Positions 21,774 to 31,820 of a DNA stretch of 64,000 nt are shown here, piece after piece; position 1 is the first letter of the stretch; each line of letters opens with the position of its first letter. The notes under the pieces are model-generated. The model did no database searches, was not told the DNA's origin, and worked only from the letters and a program-made list of their open reading frames with translations. This stretch comes from Pseudomonas iranensis. Its GTDB lineage: Bacteria; Pseudomonadota; Gammaproteobacteria; Pseudomonadales; Pseudomonadaceae. Position numbers and translations under genes: made by a program. The stretch is from contig NZ_CP077092.1 of assembly GCF_014268585.2 (NCBI RefSeq), forward strand, positions 4,625,501 to 4,689,500, read 5' to 3'.

Positions 21774-22234
21774 AAACGGCCCTTCACTTCGATCAGCAAC
21801 TGGTCGCAGGCCGTTTCGATCAGATCGAGCACCTGCTCGAAACCCTGATCGCCGTCGTAATACGGGTCCGGCACTTCATCGACCAGCCCGGAATAACGAC
21901 GCAAAAACAGATCCAGCTCGGCTCTGCCGGTGGACGGCTGCAGGGCCTTGAGGTTGCGCAGATTGCTGTTATCCATCGCGAGAATCAGGTCGTAGCTGGC
22001 GAAATCGGCCCGGCTGACCTGTTGCGCGCGTTGCGTCGACAAGTCATAACCGCGCAGTTTCGCCGCGGCCTGGCTGCGCTTGTCCGGCGGGTTGCCGACG
22101 TGCCAGTCACCGGTGCCCGCGGAGGCCACTTCGACCACATCCGCCAGCCCGGCTTCACGCAACTTGTGGCGCAACACGCCTTCAGCGGTGGGCGAACGGC
22201 AGATGTTGCCCAGGCACACAAACAGAACGCGCAT
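21770..22234 (-). CDS. Low-molecular-weight protein tyrosine phosphatase
   Basis: A 154-residue phosphatase with the P-loop CLGNICRS (nucleophile C7, R13) and the acid DPYYDG near residue 120. Relatives act on protein phosphotyrosine, often on envelope or capsule enzymes. It overlaps kdsB by one base and murB by 4. Its place among envelope genes is conserved in Pseudomonas but there is no cognate tyrosine kinase here. Confidence 0.92.
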   Translation of the reverse strand: MRVLFVCLGNICRSPTAEGVLRHKLREAGLADVVEVASAGTGDWHVGNPPDKRSQAAAKLRGYDLSTQRAQQVSRADFASYDLILAMDNSNLRNLKALQPSTGRAELDLFLRRYSGLVDEVPDPYYDGDQGFEQVLDLIETACDQLLIEVKGRL

Positions 22235-22998
22235 CAGGCCCCCAGCAGGCGACGAACCCGCTCAAGGTCTTCAACGGTGTCGACACCGGTCGGCGGCGCG
22301 ATCAGCGCGTCGGCAACATGGATACGCACGCCATGCCACAAGGCACGCAGTTGCTCAAGGGATTCGGTGTTTTCCAGCCAGCACGGCCCCCAGCTCACGA
22401 AGTCGTGGAGGAACCCGGCGCGATAGGCATAAATACCGATGTGGCGGCGATAGGGCACACCTTGCGGCAGCTGCTCGCGGCTCTTGGCAAATGCATCGCG
22501 AGCCCATGGCAAGGTTGCACGACTGAACGTCAGGGCCAGACCGTTGATATCGCTGGAAACCTTCACAACGTTGGGGTTGAACAGGGTTTCCACGTCTTCG
22601 ATCGGCTCGGCCAGCGTAGCCATGCGCGCTTCGGTGTGAGCGGCAAGGTTAGCGGCGACCTGATCGATCACACTCGGCGGTATCAGCGGCTCATCGCCTT
22701 GGACATTGACCACGATCGCATCAGGCGCAAGACCGAGTTTCGCTGCGACCTCGGCCAGACGATCGGTGCCGGAGTTGTGATCTTCACGGGTCAGCACCAC
22801 TTCGGCGCCAAAGCTTTTGCATGCCTCGACGATGCGTGCATCGTCAGTTGCAACAACGACGCGGGTCGCGCTGCTTTTGCTCGCCTGTTCCCAGACATGC
22901 TGGATCATCGGCTTGCCGGCAATATCCAGCAACGGCTTGCCCGGCAGACGGGTCGAGGCGAATCGCGACGGGATGACAACGGTGAAGGCTGTGGTCAT
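22234..22998 (-). CDS. kdsB: CMP-KDO synthetase (3-deoxy-manno-octulosonate cytidylyltransferase)
   Basis: Activates KDO with CTP for lipopolysaccharide inner-core synthesis. The 254-residue protein has the N-terminal [15 protein letters not shown] nucleotide-binding segment, VVATDD and VNVQGDEPL motifs. Start and stop overlap neighbours by a few bases on both sides (ycaR upstream by 4, LMW-PTP downstream by 1), so this is a tight operon. Confidence 0.97.
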   Translation of the reverse strand: MTTAFTVVIPSRFASTRLPGKPLLDIAGKPMIQHVWEQASKSSATRVVVATDDARIVEACKSFGAEVVLTREDHNSGTDRLAEVAAKLGLAPDAIVVNVQGDEPLIPPSVIDQVAANLAAHTEARMATLAEPIEDVETLFNPNVVKVSSDINGLALTFSRATLPWARDAFAKSREQLPQGVPYRRHIGIYAYRAGFLHDFVSWGPCWLENTESLEQLRALWHGVRIHVADALIAPPTGVDTVEDLERVRRLLGA

Positions 22999-23180
22999 TT
23001 ATCCAGACGCTCGTCGGTGGTCAGGGTGCGCGCTTCGCTTTCCAGCATCACCGGGATGCCGTCGCGGATCGGGTACGCCAGGCCGGCGCCCTTGCTGATC
23101 AGTTCGGTCTTGTCGGCGCTGAGCTTGAGCGGGCCTTTGCACACGGGGCAAGCGAGGATGTCGAGCAGTTTGGTGTCCAT
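22995..23180 (-). CDS. ycaR: Trm112-family small protein (YcaR)
   Basis: A 61-residue protein with CPVC at 11-14 and the [12 protein letters not shown]-terminal motif of the Trm112/UPF0434 family. Eukaryotic and archaeal Trm112 activate methyltransferases; the bacterial role is unclear. The frame is open further upstream; the ATG at 23180 has GGGA 8 bases before it, and an ATG two codons earlier is a possible alternative. It sits between lpxK and kdsB, as in E. coli. Confidence 0.92.
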   Translation of the reverse strand: MDTKLLDILACPVCKGPLKLSADKTELISKGAGLAYPIRDGIPVMLESEARTLTTDERLDK

Positions 23181-23203
23181 GAACATTCCCAGAAATAAAA
23201 GAG

Positions 23204-24214
23204 TTAAGGCAGCAGACGATCCGGCAACAGGCGCATCAGTTGAGTGTCGAACCAGGCCACGAAGGCCGGCGACGGCACGGCATCGACCGCCAGATACCAC
23301 CAGTCGGCAGCAGCAAAGGCACGGCACTTCACCGCGTCCTTTTCGGTCATCACCAACGGTAATGACGGGGTGAAATTCAACGCCTGCACGCTGTACTCGG
23401 CGTGGTCGGCAAATGCATGGGCGATCGGCCGCCAGTCTAGCGCTTCGAGGGTATTGAAGAAACGTTGCGGATTGCCGATCCCGGCCACCGCATGCAGCGC
23501 TTGCCCGGGCGGGAAATGCTCCAGTGACTGACGTTCGCCGCTGCGCAGATTGACCAGCGCGGTGGGTTGCAGGCGGAAGGCGAAACCATCGTCGCGATCA
23601 TCAAGGGCTCCGTTGAACAGCACGCCATCGACACTTTGCAGGCGCTCGACCGGCTCACGCAACGGCCCGGCCGGCAGACAGCGCTGGTTGCCCAGGCCCC
23701 GTGCGGCGTCGATCAGCACCAGTTCCAGATCCCGCGCCAGGCGATAATGCTGCATGCCGTCGTCGGACAGGATCAGATCCAGCGGTTCACTGGCAATCAA
23801 GGCTTTGACGGCGGCGCTGCGATCAGGGTCGATCATCAGCGGCACACCGGTGCGCTGGACGATCAGCAACGGTTCGTCACCGGCGATCTCGGCGCTGTGC
23901 TCGGCCTCAACCCGCCACGGCAGTTGCGGCGGTTTGGCGCCGTAACCGCGACTGACCACGCCGACGCGCAGTCCACGGCGTCGGCAATGATCGATCAGCC
24001 AGAGAATCATCGGCGTCTTGCCGGTACCGCCAACGGTGATATTGCCGACCACGATCAACGGAACCGGCGATTGGTAGATTTCACCTTCGCCGTCGAGAAA
24101 GCGCTGACGCTTGTTGATCACCACGCGGCGATACAGCATTTCCAGCGGCCGCAGCAGCGTCAGGGCCGGATGCCCCTGATACCACGCGGCGAGCAGGCGA
24201 TCGGACAGGCTCAT
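23204..24214 (-). CDS. lpxK: Tetraacyldisaccharide 4'-kinase
   Basis: Inner-membrane kinase that phosphorylates the 4' position of the lipid A precursor. The 336-residue protein has an N-terminal amphipathic/hydrophobic segment and the Walker [14 protein letters not shown] (56-68). The DDGMQH motif, typical of LpxK, is present. It overlaps exbD by one base and precedes ycaR by 23 bases. Confidence 0.96.
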   Translation of the reverse strand: MSLSDRLLAAWYQGHPALTLLRPLEMLYRRVVINKRQRFLDGEGEIYQSPVPLIVVGNITVGGTGKTPMILWLIDHCRRRGLRVGVVSRGYGAKPPQLPWRVEAEHSAEIAGDEPLLIVQRTGVPLMIDPDRSAAVKALIASEPLDLILSDDGMQHYRLARDLELVLIDAARGLGNQRCLPAGPLREPVERLQSVDGVLFNGALDDRDDGFAFRLQPTALVNLRSGERQSLEHFPPGQALHAVAGIGNPQRFFNTLEALDWRPIAHAFADHAEYSVQALNFTPSLPLVMTEKDAVKCRAFAAADWWYLAVDAVPSPAFVAWFDTQLMRLLPDRLLP

Positions 24215-24642
24215 CAGGATTTCGGCGCCGCCTCGACCGTGGTCATGCGCAGATGGCTGAAACCGAGCTTGCCGGCCGCGTCCATGGCGGTGATCACCGA
24301 TTGATGCTGGGCCTTGCCATCGGCACTGATCGACAGCGGCATATTGGTGTCGCCGTTGGATTCTTTCTGCATGGCTTCCATCAGCGTCGCCAGATCATTC
24401 TTCGGCAGAATCTTGTTGTTCACCGAGAACACGCCTTCGGCACTGATGGCGACGTCCAGCTGTTTGACCTGCTGATCTTCGGCAGGCGAACCGCTGACCG
24501 CTTCCGGCAGATCCACGCGCAACTGGGTTTCCCGAGTGAAAGTGGTAGTGACCACGAAAAACAGCAGCAGGATAAACACCACGTCGATCAGCGACGCGAG
24601 GTTGATGTCTACGGTTTCCCGGGGCTTGCGACGGAATTTCAC
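24214..24642 (-). CDS. exbD: ExbD/TolR-family biopolymer transport protein
   Basis: A 142-residue protein with one N-terminal membrane helix (about 16-36) containing the essential aspartate in [12 protein letters not shown], and a periplasmic domain. With ExbB it forms a proton-driven stator that powers TonB-like work or outer-membrane upkeep. No tonB gene is beside it. It overlaps exbB by 4 bases and lpxK by 1; this ExbBD-LpxK linkage is usual in Pseudomonas. Confidence 0.93.
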   Translation of the reverse strand: MKFRRKPRETVDINLASLIDVVFILLLFFVVTTTFTRETQLRVDLPEAVSGSPAEDQQVKQLDVAISAEGVFSVNNKILPKNDLATLMEAMQKESNGDTNMPLSISADGKAQHQSVITAMDAAGKLGFSHLRMTTVEAAPKS

Positions 24643-25274
24643 GCTTTGCCCTCGGCCAGGTCGACATCACGGTCGCCCTGCACCACTTCCACCAGTTTGA
24701 TCGCTTCCTGCTCCATACCGACCACCAGCTCGTCGATGCGGCGCTGCAAAAACCGGTGGAAGAACACTGCTGGAATCCCGACCATCAGGCCCGCTGCGGT
24801 CGTGATCAGCGCTTTGGAAATACCGCCGGCCAGCACCGAGGCATTGGTGCTCATGCCAGAGCCGGTGAAGGCACTGAAAATGTCGATCATGCCCAGCACC
24901 GTGCCGAGCAGGCCGAGCAGCGGCGCCATGGCTGCGATGGTGCCGAGGGCGTTGATGTAGCGTTCGAGTTCATGGATGACCCGCGCGGCGGCCTCTTCGA
25001 TGCACTCTTTCATGATCTCGCGACCATGCTTGGAATTGGCCAGGCCTGCGGCGAGGATTTCCCCCAGCGGCGAGTTGGCGCGCAACTCCTTGAGTTTTTC
25101 CTTGTTGAGCTGCTTGTCCTTGATCCAGACCCAGACCTGACCCAGCAGATGCTCGGGGGTGACGCGACTGGCGCGCAGTGTCCACAGGCGCTCGGCAACA
25201 ATCGCCATGGCCGCGATGGAACTCAGAATGATCGGCAACATCATCCAGCCGCCGGATTTGACCAATTCCCACAC
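24639..25274 (-). CDS. exbB: ExbB/TolQ-family proton channel protein
   Basis: A 211-residue protein with three membrane helices (about 10-30, 105-130 and 145-170) and the conserved GLLGTVLGMI segment before the last pair. I chose the GTG at 25274 (VWELVKSGGW): GAGGGGA precedes it by 8 bases. The frame stays open 126 codons upstream through the end of comEC, but that part shows no membrane-protein character. It starts the exbB-exbD-lpxK-ycaR-kdsB-PTP-murB run. Confidence 0.92.
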   Translation of the reverse strand: MWELVKSGGWMMLPIILSSIAAMAIVAERLWTLRASRVTPEHLLGQVWVWIKDKQLNKEKLKELRANSPLGEILAAGLANSKHGREIMKECIEEAAARVIHELERYINALGTIAAMAPLLGLLGTVLGMIDIFSAFTGSGMSTNASVLAGGISKALITTAAGLMVGIPAVFFHRFLQRRIDELVVGMEQEAIKLVEVVQGDRDVDLAEGKA

Positions 25275-25375
25275 AGTGACAGTCCCCTCGAAAAAGTGCG
25301 CCACTTTACCATACCGATCCGCGATTAAGAGTCGCCGCCCCGACGACCGTGAGGTGGCACTCATGCTGGCACCGA

Positions 25376-27610
25376 TCAACGGCCAGCCACCGGTGGATCG
25401 CGCCAGAAACGCCGCTGTTGACGCATCGTCCACGGCGGCTTGAAGCTGCCCAGTTGCAGATGAATGGCACCGTGCTCGGCGCTGTCGTAGATACGCAAGC
25501 CCTGCTTGCGGTAGCGCGCCAGCACGGTTGGATGCGGATGACCGAAGGAGTTGCCGTGGCCACGGGAGATCAGCACCGCTTCGGGCTGCAAGGCTTTGAG
25601 CAGGGCCATCGATGATGAACTGCGACTGCCGTGATGGGGCGATTGCAGCCACTGCGTCGGCACGGCCAGTGGGCTGTCGAGCAGAACGCGCTCGGCGTGA
25701 GTGTCGATGTCGCCGGTAAGCAGCAGGCGTTCGCCGTTGGCCTCGATCTGCAAGACACAGGAGCGCTGGTTGCTGTCATCGGCTGCCGACCATTGCCAGA
25801 GCTGGAACTGCACGCCATCCCACTGCCACTGTTCGCCACTTGCGCAAGCTTCGGCGTTCAGCTCCGGCGGCAGGTTTGGCTGGTCGCCACTGACGACGCG
25901 GTGTACTTGCACTCCACCCGCCACCGCCCGGGCGCCGCCAGCGTGATCGGCGTCGGCATGGCTGAGCAGCATCAAATCGAGCGCTTGCACATTGAGTTTA
26001 CGTAACGCTGGCAATACCACTCGGTCGCCGAGATCGAACTCGCCGAAACGCGGGCCGGCGTCATAGAGAAGCGCGTGATGGCGGGTGCGGATGAGGATGG
26101 CCAGGCCTTGACCGACGTCGAGTTGCCAGACATCGGCCCGCCCTTCTTCTACTCGCTCTTGAGGCGGCAATGCCAGGAGCAACAGCAGCGGCCAGCCCAA
26201 CGGTCGCATTGGCACGCCTCGGGGCAACAGCAATAAAATCGCGCCAAGGCTGCCCAGGACCAACGCCCACCATGGAATGGCGGCAGGTATCCACGCCGGC
26301 CATTGCCCGGCAATCAGCGCCAGCCCGATAAACAGCCAGTCGATCAAACCACCGGCCAGCCACAACAGCCCTTCGCCGACATAAGGCACGGGCAGCAATA
26401 GCGTGCCAAGCAATGCCGGCGGCAGCACCACGAGGCTGACCCACGGTACGGCCAGCAGATTGGCTACAGGCCCGCTGACGCTGATCGGCAAGCTCAGCGC
26501 CAGCAATACCGGACACAAGCCGATCGCGATCAGCCACTGCGCGCGGGTCCAGGTCTGCCACCAGCGCCAGGCCCCCAGCCGCCCGCCGAAAGTGAAGATC
26601 AACACTGCCACCGCCGCGAAGGACAGCCAGAAGCCGGGACGCAAACTGGCCAGTGGATCAAGCAGCAGCACGCCATTGAACGCCAGCAATAACGGCCACC
26701 ACGCACCAAGATGGCGAAAACGCAGGCGCCACAGCAGCACCAGCGCCACCATCACGCAGGCGCGCTGCACTGGCACGTCGAAACCGGCGAGCAAGCCGTA
26801 ACCCAGCGCCGCCGCGAAGGCCAGGCCACACGCCCACGGCAACCAAGGCCAGCGCAATGGCCACAATCCGTAACGCGCCAGCCCGGCGACCAGCATATAC
26901 ATCACCGCCGCCAGCAAACCGATGTGCTGGCCGGAAATCACCAGCAAATGCACGGTGCCGGTGTCTTGCAGCACCTGCCAATCCTCGCGACTGAGGCCTG
27001 AACCGTCACCAAGCACCAGCGCCGCCAGCGCGCCCTCTCGGCCTTGTGCATCGGCCGCCAGCAGGCGCTGGCGAACGCCGTCGCGCCATGCATACCGGGC
27101 CTCAGCCAGGCGCTGGCCATCCTTGATCGTGCCGGTCGCCCCGATCCGTTGCGCCAGCAGCCAGGCCTCGTAATCGAAGGCGTCCGGGTTGAGCAAGCCA
27201 CTCGGGCGCTTCAATTTCACCGCCAGACGCCAACGCTCACCACTATTCACCGCCGGCCCGGCGTACCAGGCCAGGCGCAGCAGCGACGGCAGCTTTTCGT
27301 GGCGTGAACGCGCATCAGCCAGCTCGAAACGCACCACGCCATCGTTGTGTTGCGGCAAGCCGACCACTCGCCCTTCAAGCCAACGGGTTTTTCCGTCCAG
27401 ACTCGGTGGCAAGCGGTCATTCAGCGCCCACTGCGCGCCAACGCAGGCCCAGGTAAAGCCAAACAGCAAACATGCCAATGGATAGCTGCGAAACGGCAGC
27501 AGCATCAGCGCCACCACTGGCAGCACTGCCAGCAAGCCGACCGGCGGCAAGGCCGGCAATAAAACCGGGGCCAGCAGACCGACTGCCAGCGCCATCATCC
27601 CTGTGCGCAT
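25376..27610 (-). CDS. comEC: ComEC/Rec2-family DNA uptake channel protein
   Basis: A 744-residue inner-membrane protein that, in competent bacteria, carries single-stranded DNA into the cytoplasm. It has the N-terminal DUF4131 part with several helices, the Competence domain with many membrane segments (about 220-480), and a C-terminal metallo-beta-lactamase-like domain with LLSHADADHAGG (metal ligands). Full-length, so probably functional. It ends 101 bases before exbB with no terminator seen. Confidence 0.94.
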   Translation of the reverse strand: MRTGMMALAVGLLAPVLLPALPPVGLLAVLPVVALMLLPFRSYPLACLLFGFTWACVGAQWALNDRLPPSLDGKTRWLEGRVVGLPQHNDGVVRFELADARSRHEKLPSLLRLAWYAGPAVNSGERWRLAVKLKRPSGLLNPDAFDYEAWLLAQRIGATGTIKDGQRLAEARYAWRDGVRQRLLAADAQGREGALAALVLGDGSGLSREDWQVLQDTGTVHLLVISGQHIGLLAAVMYMLVAGLARYGLWPLRWPWLPWACGLAFAAALGYGLLAGFDVPVQRACVMVALVLLWRLRFRHLGAWWPLLLAFNGVLLLDPLASLRPGFWLSFAAVAVLIFTFGGRLGAWRWWQTWTRAQWLIAIGLCPVLLALSLPISVSGPVANLLAVPWVSLVVLPPALLGTLLLPVPYVGEGLLWLAGGLIDWLFIGLALIAGQWPAWIPAAIPWWALVLGSLGAILLLLPRGVPMRPLGWPLLLLLALPPQERVEEGRADVWQLDVGQGLAILIRTRHHALLYDAGPRFGEFDLGDRVVLPALRKLNVQALDLMLLSHADADHAGGARAVAGGVQVHRVVSGDQPNLPPELNAEACASGEQWQWDGVQFQLWQWSAADDSNQRSCVLQIEANGERLLLTGDIDTHAERVLLDSPLAVPTQWLQSPHHGSRSSSSMALLKALQPEAVLISRGHGNSFGHPHPTVLARYRKQGLRIYDSAEHGAIHLQLGSFKPPWTMRQQRRFWRDPPVAGR

Positions 27611-27745
27611 ATGCCCGTCCTGAGAGTCCCCTCCTTAGGCATAGCGGGTCTGCGGCACCACCGTCGTCAACAATTGTCACAAAGTCTGAATGGGCGGTTC
27701 GTAGAATCCAGACATACTTGCCGCCTTAACCGACCGAGAAGCCTT

Positions 27746-28264
27746 ATGCCCCGGCGCTTATTCAAACGTTACATGCCCGACCCGACGAGCATCAGGGAAC
27801 ACAAGTCCTTACGCTTTCTCGGCACGTTGCTGCATGACCCGAACCTCTGGCATCTCAACCGCCATTCGGTCGCCCGGGCGATGGCGGTCGGCCTGTTTGC
27901 GGCATTCCTGCCGATACCCGCGCAGATGCTGGTGGCGGCGGCATTGGCGGTGATGGTGCGCGGCAATATGCCGATCGCGGTGAGCCTGGTCTGGCTGACC
28001 AATCCGATCACCATGCCGGCGGTGTTTTTCTGCACCTACCAGGCCGGAGCGTTCCTGATGGATGTGCCGGCGCGGCATCTGCCGGACGAGCTGACCTGGG
28101 AATGGATCAGCGGTGAGCTGTCGACATTGTGGCAGCCGTTTTTGCTGGGTTCGGTGGTCGTCGGTCTGGTGCTGGGCGTTCTCGCCTACTTTCTGGTGAT
28201 GCTGTACTGGCGCTGGTGGGTGGCGCGGCAATGGCGGCGGCGCAAGAAAAGTCGGCAGAAATGA
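27746..28264 (+). CDS. DUF2062 membrane protein
   Basis: A 172-residue protein with a basic N-terminus (MPRRLFKRYMPDP), a conserved LLHDPNLWHLNRHSVARAMAVGLF segment and three or four membrane helices, ending in a basic RRRKKSRQK tail. This is the DUF2062 family; its function is unknown. The ATG at 27746 is chosen from the family N-terminus; the frame is open 45 codons further upstream. It is divergent from comEC and followed at once by a terminator, so it is a single-gene unit. Confidence 0.88.
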   Translation: MPRRLFKRYMPDPTSIREHKSLRFLGTLLHDPNLWHLNRHSVARAMAVGLFAAFLPIPAQMLVAAALAVMVRGNMPIAVSLVWLTNPITMPAVFFCTYQAGAFLMDVPARHLPDELTWEWISGELSTLWQPFLLGSVVVGLVLGVLAYFLVMLYWRWWVARQWRRRKKSRQK

Positions 28265-28267
28265 ATG

Positions 28268-28302
28268 CAAAAACGGCCTCCGCGATGGGAGGCCGTTTTT
28301 TG
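28268..28302 (+). terminator. Terminator after DUF2062 gene
   Basis: AAAAACGGCCTCC / GGAGGCCGTTTTTT with a 7-base loop, 4 bases past the stop codon. Confidence 0.9.
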
Positions 28303-28320
28303 TTGTGTCCGGGCTGGCCC

Positions 28321-28386
28321 CTTCGCGAGCAGGCTCGCTCCCACAGAGAACATCATTCCAGTGTGGGAGCGAGCCTGCTCGCGAAG
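28321..28386. repeat. REPIN between DUF2062 and ABC permease genes
   Basis: Inverted pair of the CTTCGCGAGCAGGCTCGCTC REP core (28321-28344 and 28362-28386) with a short spacer of about 17 bases. It lies between convergent genes. Confidence 0.92.
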
Positions 28387-28404
28387 AAAGCGACGCGGTC
28401 GGGA

Positions 28405-29184
28405 TCAGGTACGCATCCCGCGCCCACTCACCAGCAACCGCGCACAGCCGAGATACAGCACCACGGTCGCCACCAGCATGAAGGTAATGGCGATGCCGAT
28501 GCGGATATCCGAGACACCCAAGATGCCGTAGCGGAAGGCGTTGACCATGTGCAGCACCGGGTTGGCCAGCGACACGGTCTGCCAGAACGGTGGCAGCAAA
28601 GTGATCGAGTAGAACACGCCGCCCAGGTAAGTCAGCGGGGTCAGCACAAAGGTCGGAATGATCGAAATATCATCGAAGTTGCGCGCAAACACCGCGTTGA
28701 TGAAGCCCAGCAGCGAGAAGATTGTCGCGGTCAGTACCACCACCAGAATGGTCACGCCGAGGTGATGCACCTGCAAATCCGTGAAGAACAGCGACAGAAT
28801 CGTCACGATCAGACCCACTGCCAGACCGCGCAATACACCACCAATGGTGAAGCCGATCAGGATCGTGTGCGGTGACACCGGCGAGACCATCAACTCTTCG
28901 ATCGAGCGCTGGAACTTGCTGCCGAAGAAGCTCGAGACCACGTTGCCGTAGGAGTTGGTGATCACCGACATCATGATCAGCCCCGGCACGATGTACTCCA
29001 TGTAAGTGAAGCCACCCATGTCGCCGATCTGCCGGCCGATCAGGTTGCCGAAGATCACGAAGTACAGAACCATGGTGATCGCCGGCGGCAGCAGGGTCTG
29101 CGGCCAGATCCGCATGAAGCGTTTGACCTCGCGGTAGACGATGGTTTGCAGGGCAACGAGGTTGGGACCGAACTCGGAACTCAT
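28405..29184 (-). CDS. ABC-2 type exporter permease (YadH-like)
   Basis: A 259-residue integral membrane protein with six predicted helices and the ABC-2 signature region (about 90-115, SSFFGSKFQRSIEELMVSPVS). With the ATPase just upstream it forms an exporter of unknown substrate. It overlaps the ATPase gene by 4 bases. E. coli YadGH has the same organisation. Confidence 0.92.
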   Translation of the reverse strand: MSSEFGPNLVALQTIVYREVKRFMRIWPQTLLPPAITMVLYFVIFGNLIGRQIGDMGGFTYMEYIVPGLIMMSVITNSYGNVVSSFFGSKFQRSIEELMVSPVSPHTILIGFTIGGVLRGLAVGLIVTILSLFFTDLQVHHLGVTILVVVLTATIFSLLGFINAVFARNFDDISIIPTFVLTPLTYLGGVFYSITLLPPFWQTVSLANPVLHMVNAFRYGILGVSDIRIGIAITFMLVATVVLYLGCARLLVSGRGMRT

Positions 29185-30113
29185 ACCGCCACCTTCGACA
29201 GATTTTTCTCCACCAGGGACACGAACAACTCCTCGAGGCGATTGGTTTTGTTACGCAGGCTCAGCACTTCAATGTTCTGCTGCGCCAACTGGGTGAACAA
29301 CGCCGTGATACCCATGGATTTGTCGACCTGCACTTCCAGGGTGTGGCCGTCGAGCAATCGGGCCGGGTAGCCGAGCAATTGCGGCGCCGCGCTCAAGTCG
29401 TTCTTCAGGTCGAGCAAAAAGGTTTCCACATGCAACTGACCCAGCAACTGTTTCATGCTGGTGTTTTCGACGATGGTGCCGTGGTCGATGATGCCGATGT
29501 TGCGGCACAGCTGCTCGGCCTCTTCCAGATAATGCGTGGTCAGGATGATGGTGATGCCTTTCTGGTTCAGCTCGGTGAGGAAGGTCCACATCGAACGGCG
29601 CAGTTCGATATCGACGCCCGCAGTCGGCTCATCGAGAATCAGCAGGCGCGGTTCATGCACCAGCGCACGGGCGATCATCAAACGCCGTTTCATGCCGCCG
29701 GACAGCGAACGCGACGGCACATCACGCTTGTCCCACAGGCCGAGCTGGGTCAGGTACTGCTCGGCGCGTTCCTTGGCGACTTTCGCCGGAATGCCGTAGT
29801 AGCCGGCCTGGGTCACGACGATGTCGAAGGTCTTTTCGAACTGGTTGAAGTTGAATTCCTGCGGCACCACGCCGATCGAGCGCTTGAGCGCCGCCGGGTT
29901 CTTGTCCAGGTCATTGCCGAAAATATTCACGGTGCCGCTGGTCTTGTTGACCAGGGTCGAGAGGATGCCGATGGTGGTGGATTTGCCGGCGCCGTTGGGG
30001 CCGAGCAAGGCGAAAAAGTCACCTTCGGCGACGTCCAGATCGATACCACTCAAGGCCTGGAACCCGTTGCCGTAGGTTTTGGTTAGCTGCCGGATGGACA
30101 GAGCGGAACTCAT
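29181..30113 (-). CDS. ABC transporter ATPase (YadG-like)
   Basis: A 310-residue nucleotide-binding subunit: Walker A GPNGAGKST (38-46), Q-loop, signature SLSGGMKRR, Walker B LLILDEPTAGVD and the H-loop histidine in LTTHYLEEAE. The C-terminal 80 residues form the extra domain common in ABC-2 exporters. The ATG at 30113 is the family start; the open frame upstream to 30218 has no homologous sequence. Confidence 0.94.
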   Translation of the reverse strand: MSSALSIRQLTKTYGNGFQALSGIDLDVAEGDFFALLGPNGAGKSTTIGILSTLVNKTSGTVNIFGNDLDKNPAALKRSIGVVPQEFNFNQFEKTFDIVVTQAGYYGIPAKVAKERAEQYLTQLGLWDKRDVPSRSLSGGMKRRLMIARALVHEPRLLILDEPTAGVDIELRRSMWTFLTELNQKGITIILTTHYLEEAEQLCRNIGIIDHGTIVENTSMKQLLGQLHVETFLLDLKNDLSAAPQLLGYPARLLDGHTLEVQVDKSMGITALFTQLAQQNIEVLSLRNKTNRLEELFVSLVEKNLSKVAV

Positions 30114-30246
30114 ATCGGATTTACGCACCAAGAAGGAAGGAAAGAAGTAAATAAGGGCGGGCGGCGAGGGAAACAACCGCGGCGCAAGTTCGCAATGGTG
30201 CTTGCCGCCGCCGCACAAGTACAGTCAAGTGTGTCGATAGTAATTA

Positions 30247-30870
30247 TCAAGTCAACGCGGTCATGACCGCTTTCTGGTAGGCCGGACGCTGTTTCAAGCG
30301 TTCATACCACGCTTGCAGATGCGGTTGCGGGGCGCGCTCGATGGGCATTTCGAACCAGGCGTAAATGAAGCTGCCCAGCGGAATGTCGCCCATGCCGATG
30401 TCATTGCCGGAGAGATAAGGCTGGCTGATCAAGGCGTGGTCGGCCATGTTCAGCAGTTCATCGCATTCCTTGATCGCGGCGTTGATCGCCTTCCAGTCCT
30501 GCTTCTCCGCAGGCGTACGCAGCACACCCCAGAACACCGTGCGAAACGGCCCGGCGAAACTGGAAGTGGTCCAGTCCATCCACTTGTCCGCCGTGGCGCG
30601 GGCTTGCGCATCCGCCGGATACCAGGCGCTGTCCGGGGCGTGTTTAGCCAGCAGATAGCGCACGATGGCGTTGGATTCCCACAGCACGAAACCGTCATCC
30701 TCGATCACCGGCACCCGGCCATTCGGGTTCATCGCGCGGTACTCGGGCGTGTCGACCACACCGAACGCGCCGCCGGCATCAATGGCCTCGTACGCCAGGC
30801 CCAGCTCTTCGGCAGCCCACAAGGGCTTTCTGACGTTCGATGAATTTTTCCGTCCCCAGATCTTCAGCAT
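30247..30870 (-). CDS. Glutathione S-transferase family protein
   Basis: A 207-residue two-domain protein: thioredoxin-like N-terminal part (MLKIWGRKNSSNVRKPLW, NPNGRVPVIEDDGFVLWESNAI, the latter holding the cis-proline and glutathione-binding ES) and an all-helical C-terminal part. S10/S11 near the N-terminus could be the catalytic serine of a beta/theta-like class. Substrate unknown. It starts and ends free of its neighbours and is probably its own unit. Confidence 0.92.
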   Translation of the reverse strand: MLKIWGRKNSSNVRKPLWAAEELGLAYEAIDAGGAFGVVDTPEYRAMNPNGRVPVIEDDGFVLWESNAIVRYLLAKHAPDSAWYPADAQARATADKWMDWTTSSFAGPFRTVFWGVLRTPAEKQDWKAINAAIKECDELLNMADHALISQPYLSGNDIGMGDIPLGSFIYAWFEMPIERAPQPHLQAWYERLKQRPAYQKAVMTALT

Positions 30871-30913
30871 GACCGCCTCTTTGCAAGTGAGTGGACGGCC
30901 AGCATACGCCGGA

Positions 30914-31573
30914 TCAGGTGCGACTCAAATCGGCCTGCATATCGCCCAGCAGCACCGGCAGTTGCTCACTGAACAGATGCGGATAGCACTTTTGCAGGTG
31001 CTCGAAGAAGAAGGTTTCCGGCACGTCGGTGAACTGGCCGTGATCGAGCAGATACTCCATCAACTGCGCGCCGTCACGGTTGAACGGATGGAAAACGCTG
31101 TCATTGATGCCATCGAACTCCAGCGCTGCGACGTTGAACAACTCGCACAGTTGCTGGTTGAACGCTGGCGTCGCCTTGACCCAGCGGCCGTCGAGAAACA
31201 GCTCGGTGTAGCCATGCATGGCGAACACATCGCTTTTCAGCAACTCGAGCAGACGTGGCGTCGACAGATGATTGCGCACATCGGCCAGACCGATGCGCGC
31301 CGGGATCCCGCAATGCCGCGCACAACCGGCGAGCAGCGTGGCTTTCGGCACGCAGTAACTCTCCCCTGCTGCGAGTGCGTAACTGCCGCGCAGGGTTTGC
31401 GGATCACGGCTGAAAGTGTAAGGGTTGTAGCGCACCGCCTCGCGCACGGCGTAATACAGACTGATCGCCTGCTCACGCGGATCATTACTGGCACCGCGGT
31501 GCTGCTCGGCGAACTCCACCACCGCCGGGTGGTCACTATCGATGAAGCGGCCGGGGCTCAGATATTCGTGCAT
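30914..31573 (-). CDS. Transglutaminase-like cysteine peptidase-fold protein
   Basis: A 219-residue cytoplasmic protein of the transglutaminase-like superfamily. The triad can be read as the cysteine of SYCVPKATLLAGCARHCGIPAR (about 93), the histidine of MHGYTELFLDGRWVKATPAF and the following aspartate. Members act as amidases, peptidases or cross-linkers; the substrate here is unknown. Promoter and partners were not identified; the 247 bases upstream separate it from divergent fadE. Confidence 0.85.
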   Translation of the reverse strand: MHEYLSPGRFIDSDHPAVVEFAEQHRGASNDPREQAISLYYAVREAVRYNPYTFSRDPQTLRGSYALAAGESYCVPKATLLAGCARHCGIPARIGLADVRNHLSTPRLLELLKSDVFAMHGYTELFLDGRWVKATPAFNQQLCELFNVAALEFDGINDSVFHPFNRDGAQLMEYLLDHGQFTDVPETFFFEHLQKCYPHLFSEQLPVLLGDMQADLSRT

Positions 31574-31820
31574 GGCGGCAATCTCCTGGATGAGTCACGA
31601 GTCTAGCGACAGCTTGAGCACAGAGATAACGACGTTTCGGCCAAACCTGAAAGCAAAGCTGCGCAGCAACGAACGATTTCCCACACGTGTTGCCCACCGA
31701 ACCTACGAAAACCATCCGGGGTTTCCCACGATTTCAATCACCATGCTCTGACCACCCTTATTTGCAGATGCCGTCTAAGCTCTGGAGGGTCGATTTGCCT
31801 TGGTTCACGGAGGACTGAAT

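Noticed and set aside
31709..31724. AAACC-N6-GGTTT inverted repeat upstream of fadE as a PsrA operator
   Set aside because: The known PsrA site has a much shorter spacer; the match is too weak to call.
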